From positions 46,216 to 110,215 of the forward strand of contig MNCI01000885.1 in assembly GCA_015680685.1 (NCBI GenBank): 64,000 bases of DNA, given 5' to 3'. A program made the position numbers and the translations under genes. The notes under the pieces are model-generated. The model was not told the DNA's origin. It saw only the letters and a program-made list of their open reading frames with translations, and made no database searches. The stretch comes from Gnetum montanum. Taxonomy: Eukaryota; Streptophyta; Gnetopsida; Gnetales; Gnetaceae. Shown here piece by piece: positions 34,600-46,126 of this stretch (positions are counted from its first letter, which is position 1; every line of letters begins with the position of its first letter).

Positions 34600-36130
34600 C
34601 ATGACCTCTTAGTTTTTCTATCCTTTTTATTTTTCACATTTTTGATTTTCAAATTTTTTTGATTTTATATCATTTTTAGTACATTTAAATTTTCTTTATT
34701 ATTTTACACTTTCTTATATATTTTACTTTATTTTGTTTCTTGTGTTTCTTTTGATTAAGTGTGATATTTTCTCATTTTTCTAATAAATCTTCTTTATTGT
34801 CATAGGACACAATGCTACTATTGATGTTTACTAATGATGGTTTCTGCTTAATGTGTGATTGTTGATGTTTGATCTCTATTTTTGAATTTTGATGTCTAAT
34901 GACATTAACATGGTTCATTTTTCATATGATAGGAAGTGAGTCCAGATCATCCATGCATACAAAGAACTCTATAGTTTTTCTTGTTCTAGAAATTTGAGGT
35001 ACCTTTTTCATTAAAGAAACTTTTAATCAATCAGTGACCTTGGTAGTTCCAGAATTAGGAAGGATCCAAAGGTTTGTAAAGGGTGTGACCTTAAGGGGAC
35101 TCAATACTCTTTGTACTCTTCTTCTTGCTTGAGTGCTTGAGTTTTTTTCATGGACTTCGTACCATTCCATACCACCAATGATAGGAAGAAAAATAATGTC
35201 ATTGCATGGTGTGGTTCCCATCATTCAAAAAAAAAATGTTGGAAATTCAAAGCACAACCCTTCAACATGAATAAGTCTTTGCATGGTGTGATTCCCATCA
35301 TTAAAAAAAACAATGGAAATTCAAAGCACACCCCTTCAACAATAAAAGGACTACAATCACTAGTTATGGAACTCGAAAGACATACACCTATGCTTAAAGG
35401 TCCCCTCTAACTAAGGCCCTCTTTCTCTCACTTCCTACTTCTCTCTCCTATTTGTGGAATAGTGGTTTTCTTGTGGGGATACTCTTGTGTCTCAAGTGGG
35501 TGGATCAATCTTAGAGTGGTGATGCGAAGTTGCTAAAAGTGGATGGCTTTAGTTTGGACTAAAGATGGAACTTCTTAGGTCATTTTAACCACAATTCCAC
35601 AAGGGACTTCTTATGACCTTAATTTAGAACTCCATTCCACCTTCTCTATCATCCATCCATGCTACTATAACTCACCTCACTACCAAGTTCTATGTTATGC
35701 TCTATGTCTTAGTTTGACATATTAGGATTCTTGAGTGGATTATTTTTGGTTGGTCCTTAAGTTGTCATGATCATTAAATCAACTATGGGATCCATGGACT
35801 CCTTAGTTGAGGTTATGCAATGGAAAAAAGGGCATGAGCCTACTATGGGGAGGATCCACTTTCATAGCTTTTGGCTTAATTAGTTAAGGTTCCTTACCTT
35901 TGACTTTTCTATAATCTTATATTTTGTATTTTCCATTATGTAAATTGCTCAGTACTCCTTAATCTTTCATTGCATTCATCCATTAATTCAAATTTTTTTC
36001 ATGTTTTAAACATTATGAAATTCGATGCACTCTTCTCATGATTTCATACAATTCTTAGTCTTCTAAGATTTTATTTGATCCCAATTTCATCAAAAAATTT
36101 CTTGTATTTTGAAAGTTTCACCAAAGTCAA
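34600..36130 (+). other. E4 spacer between integrase and ORF3
   Basis: No gene. 34610-34790 is pyrimidine-rich and ends with ctaataaatcttctttattg (AATAAA at 34782), conserved in E2 and E5. The 'gaagtgagtccagatcatcc' and 'gagcctactatggggaggatccact' landmarks are shared with all A and B spacers. Confidence 0.7.
35204..35357 (+). repeat. 77-bp tandem duplication in E4 spacer
   Basis: Two units beginning gcatggtgtg at 35204 and 35281, each with an A-run and 'aattcaaagcacaaccc'. E5 has two units (53676, 53749; 73-bp step); E2 has one. Confidence 0.75.
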
Positions 36131-36144
36131 TGGTGGTCTATAGC

Positions 36145-36236
36145 TGCATCAACAAGGCCTCGTTGATGTAGCCAATCATGTCGCTGAGGCCCCATTGATG
36201 AGGCCTCATCGATGTAATACAAAAATACTATATATA
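36145..36236 (+). promoter_or_regulatory. E4 internal U3-like array with TATA
   Basis: Three near-palindromes with the AGGCC core (36145-36170, 36178-36200, 36193-36214; gatgaggcctcatc at 36197-36210 is perfect), then tatatata at 36229-36236. The same motif and spacing occur in the E4 3' LTR (39788-39879 with TATAAATA at 39895). It lies about 450 bp before ORF3, where a promoter for a separate ORF3 transcript would be expected. Confidence 0.65.
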
Positions 36237-36381
36237 CCACTAGACACTTTGAAAGTTTTTGCAATTTTCTCATAACACAGGGAATTTTTACAATTTTTCA
36301 TAGCGCAAAACCTTCCAGAGTTTATAACTTTCAAATTTTTTGTCCAAATCACACCATTTTTCGATCCTACACTTACCAGAG

Positions 36382-36688
36382 GTAAGATCTTTATCATGGG
36401 GGCCAAAAACCTTAAGGTTTCCAATGGAATTTTTGAAAAAAGTTTCCAACACCTCCAAGGGTTAGTGACCTTAATTATAAATAAACATCAATTTTTCCAA
36501 GTTAACCCTTTCAACAACCTTCGAGATGATTCATAAATGATAAGGCATAAATAGAAATAACAATTAAGTTAATTAAATTAGCCACAATCACAACCTAGCC
36601 AAGTGTAACTACCCTCAAGAGTTAAGGTATCCCGATTATTTTAAGATTACACAATGATTGCTACTCCATGGTTCTATTGTGACTGCAG
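36382..36688 (+). other. E4 predicted ORF3 leader intron
   Basis: Donor CAGAG|GTAAGAT at 36382; acceptor ATTGTGACTGCAG ending at 36688, with a pyrimidine-rich lead and a 'ttgctactccatgg' block that is ttgctaatcc in E5 (branch-site-like). The ORF3 ATG follows at once. 307 nt. Confidence 0.5.
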
Positions 36689-39514
36689 ATGGCATCCAAA
36701 CAAAAGCATCTACAGGAAGAAGAACCCTCACAACCATAAGAGGAATGACCTAGAGTTGGAAGGGGTTAGCAAGAACAAGCCCAAGAACAACAAGAAATGA
36801 CACATGTAATAGGACCTCTTCATGAGGAGCCTAAAGTGTGATCTATTCCAAAAATTCTTGAAGAAGAAGTGGCTATAGAATAATATTAATGAGGAGAAGT
36901 GCTTGGACCTATGCCAAGGCTTGAGGTCACTCTAACTCAAGCATTCCTAGACATCACTAAGTCCCAAGAGATAGAAAGATAAATTCATTAAGAGATAAAC
37001 TTTAGGCCATTTTTCGAAAAATATCTAAATGATGTCAAAACACAATTGCAAACCTTTCCCATGTGGCCAATAATGATGACTAGTGGGGAGTGGTACATGG
37101 GAGAGATCTATCTCTTTTGGAATAGTTGAAGGCTATGGTTCGTTGTAAAAATCAGGGACATTCAAGTGTCCTACTTGATGGAGGCCATCACACAGGCACT
37201 AGGGTTTCCAGACATTGGAACATAGTTGGCAAAGATATTAACAAACAGCGATCTTGGGGTAAAACATAAGTGGACCCAATGATGCTATGAGGTGGATCAT
37301 AAGGAGTATGATGCACTCACACTAGTGAAGTGAATTTATTTCAAGATTGTGGCCTATCACCTCAATCCAATGGTGAGGCTAAGCAAGGTGACTACTTTCT
37401 CCATTTGGGCATGCACCACTCTAATTGGGAAATTTCTTGTTAACCTTTCATAGTTGATTTATTTGGAGATCAAGAAGCATTTTAAGGAGAACAAACATGG
37501 AAGGAAGACCCTACATTTTTTGTGCCTCATCAGGAAACTTTACAAGAGGGTAGGTATTGTTTACTATTCAAATGACACTCTTAGGCATGCTCTCTTTGCC
37601 TCATGGGAAAAATCATGAAAGATAAAATGCTAAAAACCATTCAAGAAGAGGAGCGGCCACCAGCACCACCCACTCAGGAGACAACAATAAAGGTCCACAT
37701 AGTCCTTGAGTGTTTATGAAAAATCTGAGAGTGGATCTTGAGTAAACAAAAGCAGTAGGTAGGAACAAGTGGGGTAGATCCATCTATGTATTGACCAATA
37801 ATGAGTCATCTTAATGAGGTGGCCCAAACAGTTAGCCAGATGGAGAGGGGTGGTTTCATTATTTTTGTCCAAAGAACATAGCTACCTTCAAGGTTGGATC
37901 TGAATGCTAAAGAGGTGATGGTGTCATTAGCAACACATCCTTTATTCCTAGAAATCTCTAGGAATGTTGCCACTTTCTTAGTGAGGTTGAAGAAATGTGA
38001 AGAGGTAATTATCTTGGTGATGCAACACCAAGAACAACAAAAAATGGTAGAAGTGGTATCTGATCATGTAGTTGAAGCATTAAATTGACCTACAACATCT
38101 ATACTAGGCGTATATGCACTCCAAGATGCGTAGATGTATGCAAGCATAGTTAGCAAGAAAATGAATGTAGCCCAACATGAACAATTTCTAAAATGACTGG
38201 TAGAAAATGGGCAACCAACTCTAGATATCTTTGATCTTCCAAACAACATCACTGCAACCAAGTCAGAGCACTAAATGCAAGAGGTAGATGCATCATTTTG
38301 GAGGGGCAATAAGAAATAGCCCAAGAGTAAAATCAATGCTTGTCCATGGAGGATGTTGAACTTCATGCCTGACTTACAAAGAAAACAATCCTTAGCCTAG
38401 CAATGATTTCGAAAGGCTAAGGAGGAAGCAGTAATGATCATATTCAAATAGTCCATGCAGAAGCTAAAACACACACAATCAAAATGGACTTGAATCAGAC
38501 GCACAAAGAAAATGAAGCATTGACTACATAAAATTAGTGCCTATGAAATGTTGATGCTTAAAGATATCAAATTCAAGAATTCATTTATCAATAGTAGGAG
38601 TATTTTGCAAGTGTCAACATTAAACTAAGAAAATTAACCATAGAGAACCAGAATCTATCAATGGAGGAGGTACACACCTTGCAACAAAAGTCTGCCATCA
38701 AAATTTCTACCTGGAAGAACAAAGCTCTCAAGTTTGAGAGAGTGAAAAATCGTTATAGAAACCAGTTTGGCTTATAAAAAGAAATTAATGAAAGAGAAAT
38801 CTAGATGGAAAAGGCTAACATAAATGAAGCCCTTCAGCAACTCTAGTAAGGAATAGAGATGTGGTAGCCCATCCTTAATGGGATTGATGCCTACAACAAT
38901 GCAAAGATCTACCTGAAGGAGTTGCAGATTAAAGAGATGATAGTGTATATGAAGTTGGCCAATCTTCATTACATAAACCTAGCAATGCTGATAGTTGGAT
39001 GACCATGGTTAGAATTGGAGAAGCAAGTGGCTAGCTTGTATATGCTATACAATGTTGAGTTCAAACACCATAAGGACACTACGCAAAAGCTTGAGACTAT
39101 GAATGTTGAACTCAATGTCCTGAAAGGGCGATTCATAGATTAGCGATTCATCGTCAAGAACCTAGATACATAGATGAATGATCATTAGGAGCTAAAGAAC
39201 GTAGTATGAGTGTTTGAAATTGAATAAAAATAGTTTTTTCCTAGTTTGTCAATGCCAAGGAGTTGTTTCTAGCAATCCCATGTCCTTTGGATGTGCTTGT
39301 TCCAACCCACATTGGGGAAGCTGTGTGGACAATGCATGATCCCAAAAGTAAGGAGGAGAAAATGAAAGCATTGTTGGATGCTTTCTGCCTTCCACTTGAA
39401 GTTACAATAGTAGTACAACAGCCACAGCCACAACCACCTCAACCACCGCTCATGCATGAAGCCAATGAAGGTCCCTTGGAGCCTCAAGAACCACCACTGC
39501 CTAGAATTGTTTGA
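36689..39514 (+). pseudogene. E4 ORF3
   Basis: Starts ATGGCATCCAAACAAAAGCA. The N-terminal half has FRPFFEKYLNDVKTQLQTFP and MWPIMMTSGEWYMG (about 37005-37105). The C-terminal half is rich in K, E, Q and L with heptad-like spacing, so a long coiled coil is likely. It ends with an open run 39263-39514: THIGEAVWTMHDPKSKEEKM, then KALLDAFCLPLE and a Pro/Gln tail (QPQPQPPQPP). About 940 codons, broken by stops. E1, E2, E5 and E6 have the same protein. No enzyme motif is visible. Its persistence in all five elements, including non-autonomous E1, suggests a role in the element's life cycle. Confidence 0.7.
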
Positions 39515-39754
39515 TCTTCTCCAACAAGCTTTATATCATCAAGAAATGTGTTTTCAAATTTTTAAAGAGTTGTGTCATGGTGTTCAATTTTGTATCTTGA
39601 ACACCACGATTTTTTGTTATGTGTTGATCTATACACCTGAGCACCCCATTTTTTGTCAAGTCAATCAAGTTTGTTTTGTTGAAAGAATAGTTAATCAATA
39701 ATCTCATACCTTTCCAATTTTATAAAAGAATTCAAGTATAAGTTTTCATTTAGT

Positions 39755-39764
39755 TGTGGAGGTA
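39755..39764 (+). other. E4 polypurine tract
   Basis: tgtggaggta directly before the 3' LTR; E5 has tgtgggggta in the same position. Confidence 0.65.
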
Positions 39765-40695
39765 TGATGAGTCATCGTTGGTTGGCTACATCGACAAGGC
39801 CTCATCGATGTAGTTGATCATGTTGACAAGGCCTTGTTGATGCATATCGACCTACATCAATGAGGCCTTGTCGATGTAGTGTCTATCTATCACCTATAAA
39901 TATGTGCCTACTAGCTGCATTTATGTGGAGTCTAGATTATAGTAGTATTGAAGATCTTACATTTTTTCTATTAAAAAAGTTAGAATTTTTTCCCTGAGTG
40001 TCCATAGCAGGAGTTATTAAGTGTATGGATCTTTATTTGAGCATTTTTGTACTTGAGCATGATAGTATGTGCAACAATAAAGAGAAGATTTTTAATAAAC
40101 CTTATAGCACTTTGGATAGGTTAGCTCTTTAATTTATGCATTCAATGTTTTCAATTATTTGTTAATTATTCTCAATTATTTCACAATTATTTTCCAGCAA
40201 TTGAGTTAATCAAATTATTAAGCTAGATAGATTAAATACATAAGTGTGACTGCTTTGAGTGTAACATGTATTCACTTGTTAATCCTAGCAACGTTATTAC
40301 TTGGTATGCTAAGTAGTGTAGTGTTTGGTCACCTAGCAGTCGATACATGGGTTCAAGATGTGTACAAAAAGTGGGAACAGATGCTTATGGTAGGATTAGT
40401 TAAATGATTAGTTAAGTAGTCATTTAGATTAGTTAATTAAACTCCTTTTTATCTAGATTTTAAGCACCCACAATATAAAATACAAAATGATAAAAATATA
40501 ATGCCTTAGTTATACTTAATCATACTAACAAATGTCACAAGTGTAATTGGGAGGACAATGATTAACTTTGAGGTTAGATTCACTTCCTAAATGGCTAGTG
40601 CACTAGAAACGATAAAGTTTGTGGAATTCAACTAGATCGTATGTGAATGCTTGTGATTCATATGGTTGGGTGTAGGGGTACCTCACCAGTCATCA
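39765..40695 (+). repeat. E4 3' LTR
   Basis: 931 bp, TGATGAGTCATCG to AGTCATCA. Carries the best preserved family B U3: near-palindromes at 39788-39811, 39819-39843 and 39852-39879 (step about 31-33 bp), TATAAATA at 39895-39902. Confidence 0.9.
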
Positions 40696-41260
40696 AATGC
40701 AAAGGTGACTTTTCCATGTTTATGGAAATGGCTTGCTTAAGCATAGTTGATGTATAAATGGATATAAGGGAAATCTCCTTGGAAATCTCCAAGGAAAATG
40801 AATTTGGACAACTAGAGAAGAATCATGTTTCATGCATCGCGTACAATGATAATGAGTGCAATTGCATGCAGAAAATTTGGTTCATTAGAGTACATTCATT
40901 ATAGAATGTAATAAATATGTACATGAAATAGATATCCAAAAGGTGTATGTACACAGTAGCCACAAAGTAGAAGGGCACTAGGTGGTTGACAACTGACTCT
41001 AACAATAGCACATTATGCATGGAACCAATTGAGAGCCTAATATGTGCTTATGTTTAAGGCATTGATGAACTTGAGTAAGTTCATCACAAACTCTTTAATG
41101 ATGAAGTTGATGATACCTATTGGATAGAGTTGAAAATCTTTGATAATTTTAATTAAGAGCCCCTAGAGTTAAAAAATCTAACAGTTGGCATGGAGTATGC
41201 ATTTTTAAACAATGGCAAGCTAGTTATCATCAATGAAAATCTTGCTTCCAAATAAAAAGA
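40696..41260 (+). pseudogene. E2 protease, C-terminal part
   Basis: Resumes E2 after E4. The block around 40700-40800 equals FPIIMGTTWLSMVNARMGIRDLSLEIS of E4 (31258-31340), here degraded. The linker to RT follows (tgtacacagtagccacaaag; LELKNLTVGMEYAFLNNGK at 41165-41220). Confidence 0.65.
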
Positions 41261-42330
41261 TAAGCTGTTGAAGGTAATTAAAAAATGGAAAATAGTCTTT
41301 GCTTGGTCACATCCTAAGCTAACTAGAGTTGATCCACAAATGTGCTAGCATTGTATTTACACCAACTCAGCCATGAAGCCAAGAAGGTAGCTACAAAGAT
41401 GGCTAAACCCCAAATTGAAGTAGATTGTCAAGGAGAAAATAGAACAACTCCTCAAAGTACAGTTCATCTATCCCATTGTGGATAGTGAGTGGGTTATCCC
41501 ACTAATAATTGTGCTAAAGAAAGGTGGTAAGTGGTTGGTCTACATCGAATTTAGGCTATTGAATATTGCAACATTTAAAGATCATTTGTGATTGTTATTT
41601 GTGGACCAAGTGTTGGATACCATTTTTGGGTCTTATTATTATAGCTTCTTGGATGGTTGTAGTGGCTATAACCAAATCTAGATTGTGCTCTAAGATTAGG
41701 CCAAGACAACATTCATGACTCCTTGGGGAAATTTTACATATTATAAGATGCTATTTGGTCTATGTAATGTCCATGCAACATTTCAATGCCTGGTCCTTAG
41801 TATTTTTCAATAGCATATTGGTAGTGGGGTAAAAGTCTTTATAAATGAATTCTCTACCTATGGGGCTACATTTGAGTAAGCCTTGGATTACCTTTAGTAG
41901 GTACTAAAAAGATGTGTTGAAACAAACCTTAGGGTTAATTGGAAAAAAAGCTATTTAATGGTTCAATAAGGTATAGTATTGGGGCACTAAATTTCATAAG
42001 GGATTGAGGTAGACCCTAAAAAGATAAGGGTCATCCAAGGAATCACACATCAACTAGAGACAATCAAATATGTCTAATCATTCCTTAGACATAGTGGCTA
42101 CTACTAGTAGTTCATAGAAAATTTCTCTAAGATTACAAATCCATTGGTTGAGCTTACAAAGAAAGATGCTCCATTCATCCGGACCAAAGAATGTGAACAT
42201 GCATTCTAATAGCTAAAGAAAAAATTTGTAGAAACTCCAATTCTATAGGTACTAGACTAGTCCAAACCATTTTATATAATTTCATATACATCTAATTATG
42301 ACTTGGGAGTTGTGCTTATGTAGTTGGATG
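41261..42330 (+). pseudogene. E2 reverse transcriptase remnant
   Basis: Aligns with E4 RT along its length: PIVDSEWVIPLIIVL (41475-41517), FVDQVLDTIF, YYYSFLDGCSGYNQI (41630-41680), FGLCNVHATFQCLV, and the catalytic motif degraded to FINEF (about 41840). LVLNWEKCH-type and GHSGYY-type blocks follow near 41930 and 42090. Many stops; inactive. Confidence 0.8.
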
Positions 42331-42707
42331 ATACGAAACATCCATACTACATACATTGCATGAATTGAAGCATTGTGGATGCACAATTAAATTACACCAA
42401 AATTGAGAAAGAACTAATGGTAGTGGTGTATGCTCTCAAAAATTTTAGGCACTATGTGCTTGGCTATAAGGTGTTTGTGTGCATAGATCACAATGCCATC
42501 CACATTCTAATGAATAAGCCAATGGTGAGCCCCTGTATCATATGGTTGCTTTTGATCTTGCAGGAATTTTATCTGACAATGGTATATTGGAAAGGGATTG
42601 AGAATGTGGTCACTGACCATCTCTCTTGGTTAATATGGGATAATATAAAGGATGAGACTCCACTATCTAATCAATTTTTAGATGAACTCCTCTTACAGGA
42701 GCAATAA
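42331..42707 (+). pseudogene. E2 RNase H domain
   Basis: An open run at 42375-42707: IEKELMVVVYALKNFRHYVL (Glu kept), VFVCIDHNAIHILMNK (Asp kept), ENVVTDHLSWLIWD (Asp kept). The first catalytic Asp, upstream near 42290, reads Tyr (SYTSNYD). Confidence 0.82.
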
Positions 42708-42759
42708 ATGATCAAGTACCCATTGAATCCAAATGATATGATGGCATCCTCACTTACCT

Positions 42760-43990
42760 TCTTACTTAGGAGATGCCACAAGATCTAGACTTTAGGAAGA
42801 AACAACAGTTTCTTCATCAAGAAAAATACTTTATGGAAATCAATGAACACCTTACAAGGTATGTGCTAATGGCCTGGTTTATTGGTGTGTCCCTGATGCG
42901 AATCAACTACACATTCTCCCAGATGCTTACAAAGGCCCTTGCAGAGGCCACTATGCAAGGAGACACATGATCATAAAAATCCTAATGGAAGGATACTATA
43001 TGCATACAATCTTTAGGGATGCCCACCAATTTGTTTGATCTTGTGAACACTGTCAATGAGATGGTGGGATAACCACTCGAATTAAGGATCCTCAATAGTG
43101 GATTCAACCACTAAAGTCCTTTGACAAATGAGGCATTGAGTTCATGGATCCCATCACATCCATGTCTAATAAAAAGGCATACATCATAGTAGCCATCAAC
43201 TATTGCACTTAATGGGTAGAAGTAGTAGCTGTCACCAATTGTATATCATCTACTGCTACTAGGTTTGTATAAAAAAATGTTGTAAATAGTTTTAGGATTC
43301 CATGTGCACTAATATTTGACAATGAAACTCATTTTATAGGTGCAAATTTTTAAAACTCATGCAATGCTGGAGGGTCAAACATAAATTAACAACACTTTAT
43401 CATCCCTAAGCCAATGGTTAATTAGAGGTAATTAATAGGGAGATTAAAAAACTTCTAACAAAAACAATCAACAAATATATGAGAGATTAGAGCAAAAAAC
43501 TCAACAATGCCCTTTGGTCCTACCACTCAAAATGAAAACTCCCTATTAGCTACTCTCGCTATGAGTTACTATATGGGAAACTTCCAATGCTTCCAATTCA
43601 ATTGAAGCTTCATTCTCAACAACTTCTAATTTGGACCTTGACTTGAGCCTAGCACAAAAAGAAATATTGATCAACCTAAATGTACTAGATGAAAATTAAT
43701 TACTTTCCCTATCTTTGAATGAAGTGCACAAGACATTTAACAACCAATGTCATGACCTTAGAATATGAAAAATAAAACTTCAACCAGGAGATAAGGTTTT
43801 TTATTGGAATCCTACACATGTATCCTAGAAAATAAAGTTTCAAATGTTGAGGGAGGGACCTTATACAATTGATGAAACCTTTTCCTCTAGGTTCATGTTA
43901 ATCTACAAACCTGAGAACCCACATAGAAAGTAGTTGGTCAACATCCAATAAGTGAAACATTTCCTAGAGCCAAGACAAGTTAGTTCAACT
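42760..43990 (+). pseudogene. E2 integrase remnant
   Basis: Zinc-binding region near 42860-43060 (KGPCRGHYARRHM, GCPPICLILWTLSM in shifted frames). The core from about 43135 reads EFMDPITSMSNKKAYIIVAI; IFDNETHFIG has the second Asp but DNG is changed to DNE. Then TLYHP-ANG and REIKKLLTKTINKY with the Glu. C-terminal part to about 43960. Stops and frameshifts throughout. Confidence 0.78.
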
Positions 43991-44079
43991 ACTACCTCAT
44001 TAGATGGACAACCATGCTCTATATTTTGCATCTCCTCATTTCAACTTAGTTATGAGGGAGATGGCCATTCATGCTAACC

Positions 44080-45590
44080 ACACACATAGCTCCTATTCTT
44101 TTCACTTTTTGTTTTACACATTTTTATTTTACACTTTGTTTAATTTTACCTCTTTTTTTCTTGGTTTTTCATTTTATTGATTTTTTCAATTTTTTGTTTT
44201 ATAACATTGTTAGTATGCTTCATCTTACTTGAATATTTTATACTTTCTTATATCTTCCATATTTTACTTTATCTTTTGTGTGTGAATTTTCATTATTTTT
44301 GCTAATAAAAGTGCTTTATTACCATATGACACAATGCCAATGTTATTGTTTACTAATGATGATTTCTACTTAATGTTGTGATTTTCAATGTATGGTTTCT
44401 ATTTTTGAATTCTGATGTTTGATGACTAAGACATGGTTTATTTTTCATAGAACAGGTAGTGAATCCACATCATCCACCCATCCACAAAATCTATGGTTTT
44501 CCTTTTTCTGGAAGTTTGAGGTTCCTTTCATTAAAGAAACTTTAAATAAATTTGTGGCCTTTGGTAGTTTCTAAAATTGGGAAGGATTCAAAGGTTTGTA
44601 CAAGGTGTGACTTCAAGGGGACTCAATACTCTTCGTACTCTTCTACTTGGATGCTTGAGTGTTTTCATCAAATTTTTTTTGTTCCATGTCATCCAATAAC
44701 AGGAAGTCAAATAAAGTCTTTGCATGGTGTGGTTTCCATCCATCTAAAATAATAATAAATTAAAAAAAAAGAAAAAAATGATGGGAGTTCAAAGAACACC
44801 CCTGAGGAAAATAAATGGTCTACAAGCACTTGTTATGGAATTAGAAAGACATGTTACTCATGCCTGAAGGTCCTCTCTAACTAAGGCCCTCTCTCACTTC
44901 CTACTTTCTTCTCTTCTCCTTATGAAATGGTGGTTGTTCTGTGAGAGAACTCTTGTGTCTTGAGGATATGGATTGGTCTTGGAGTAGTAATAAGAAGTCA
45001 CTGAAAGAGGTTGGTTTTGGTCTGGACTAAGGATGGATTTTCTCATGTCATTTTATGCACAAACTCCAAAAGGAACTTCTTATGACCTTAATTTGAGATT
45101 CCATTCCACCTTCTTAGTCATACATCTATGCTACCATAACTCACCTCACTCCTAGTTTCTATGTTATCCTTAATGTCCTAGTTTGATGTGTTGGAATTTT
45201 TGGATAGATTCTTTTTGGTTGGTCCTTAACTTTTCATGACCATTAATTGACTATGGGGCCCACAAACTCCTTAGTTGAAGTTATGCAAGGGCAAGAAGGG
45301 CATGTGCCTACTATGGTGAGGACCCACTTGCATATCTCTTGGTTTGGATAGTTAAGTCCCTTACCTTAGACATTGCTACAGTTCTAACATTTGCATATCC
45401 CATTGTGTATCCTACTCTATGTTGCTTAAACTCTCATAAAATTCATTATCCAAACCATTTTCTCAATTTTTTGAATTTTCTCAGCTCCAACACCATCTTC
45501 TACTATTCTCACCATGTTCATGGATTTTTGGGCTTCCATTTGAACCCAATTTTACTCAAAAACTCTTTGTATTTTGAAATTTTGACCACA
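44080..45590 (+). other. E2 spacer between integrase and ORF3
   Basis: No gene. Pyrimidine-rich tract 44095-44290, then gctaataaaagtgctttatt with AATAAA near 44304. Single copy of the gcatggtgtgg unit at 44722. Landmarks as in E4. Confidence 0.65.
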
Positions 45591-45602
45591 GTCAATGGTG
45601 GT

Positions 45603-45688
45603 TAACAACCATGTCAACTAGGCCTAGTCAACACAGCCAACCCCATTGACTAGGCCCCATTGATGCAAGTCAAAAGCTCTATATATAT
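45603..45688 (+). promoter_or_regulatory. E2 internal U3-like array with TATA
   Basis: Two near-palindromes, catgtcaactaggcctagtc (about 45611-45630) and ccattgactaggccccattgatg (about 45642-45664), then tatatatat at 45680-45688. The E2 5' LTR U3 has the same gactaggcc variant (16674), so the internal block resembles its own LTR more than that of E4. Confidence 0.6.
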
Positions 45689-45819
45689 CAGCACACACTT
45701 TGCAATTTTTTTGACATTTACTTCATAACAAGAGGAGAGTTTTTTCCATTTTCTAAAGGCCATAACTCTCCAACCATTTGTCCAAATCACTCTATTTTTT
45801 AATCCTATAGCTTTTGGAG

Positions 45820-46126
45820 GTAAGCTCTTTATTATGGGGGCCACAAACCTTAAGGTTTCCAAGGAAATATTTTGAAAATTCTTCTAACTCCCCCAAAGCA
45901 TTAATGAATACAATGATACAAAACCATCAATTCTTGAGAGTTAACCCTTTCAACATCCTTCAGTATGACTTATTAACATTAAAACATAATAAAATAATGA
46001 TTAAAATTCATTGAATCAACCATAATGACAACTTAGCCAAGTGTAGATTTCCTAAGGAGATAAGGTATCACAAATTATTTAACCTTACACATTGATTGCT
46101 AAACCATGGTCATGTTGGGATTACAT
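45820..46126 (+). other. E2 predicted ORF3 leader intron, acceptor lost
   Basis: Donor TGGAG|GTAAGC at 45820. The acceptor position before the ATG reads ttacat instead of AG. 'ttgctaaaccatgg' is the branch-site-like block. Confidence 0.35.

Larger units (their letters stand above)
27546..40695 (+). mobile_element. E4: most complete Athila-like element, family B
   Basis: 13,150 bp inserted in the protease region of E2. Flanks AATAT (27541-27545) and AATGC (40696-40700) look like a mutated 5-bp duplication: removing one copy restores a perfect-length alignment with E4's own protease sequence. The order is LTR, primer site, gag, protease, RT, RNase H, integrase, spacer with internal U3-like block, ORF3, polypurine tract, LTR. 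All genes carry stops. RNase H, integrase and RT signatures (YNQI, LLL.-QKSHL, VLGHRIS, GHIGYY) place it with the Athila lineage. Confidence 0.88.

Noticed and set aside
36689-39514. ORF3 as a classical envelope protein
   Set aside because: I see coiled-coil and Pro/Gln segments but no signal peptide, transmembrane anchor or cleavage site.
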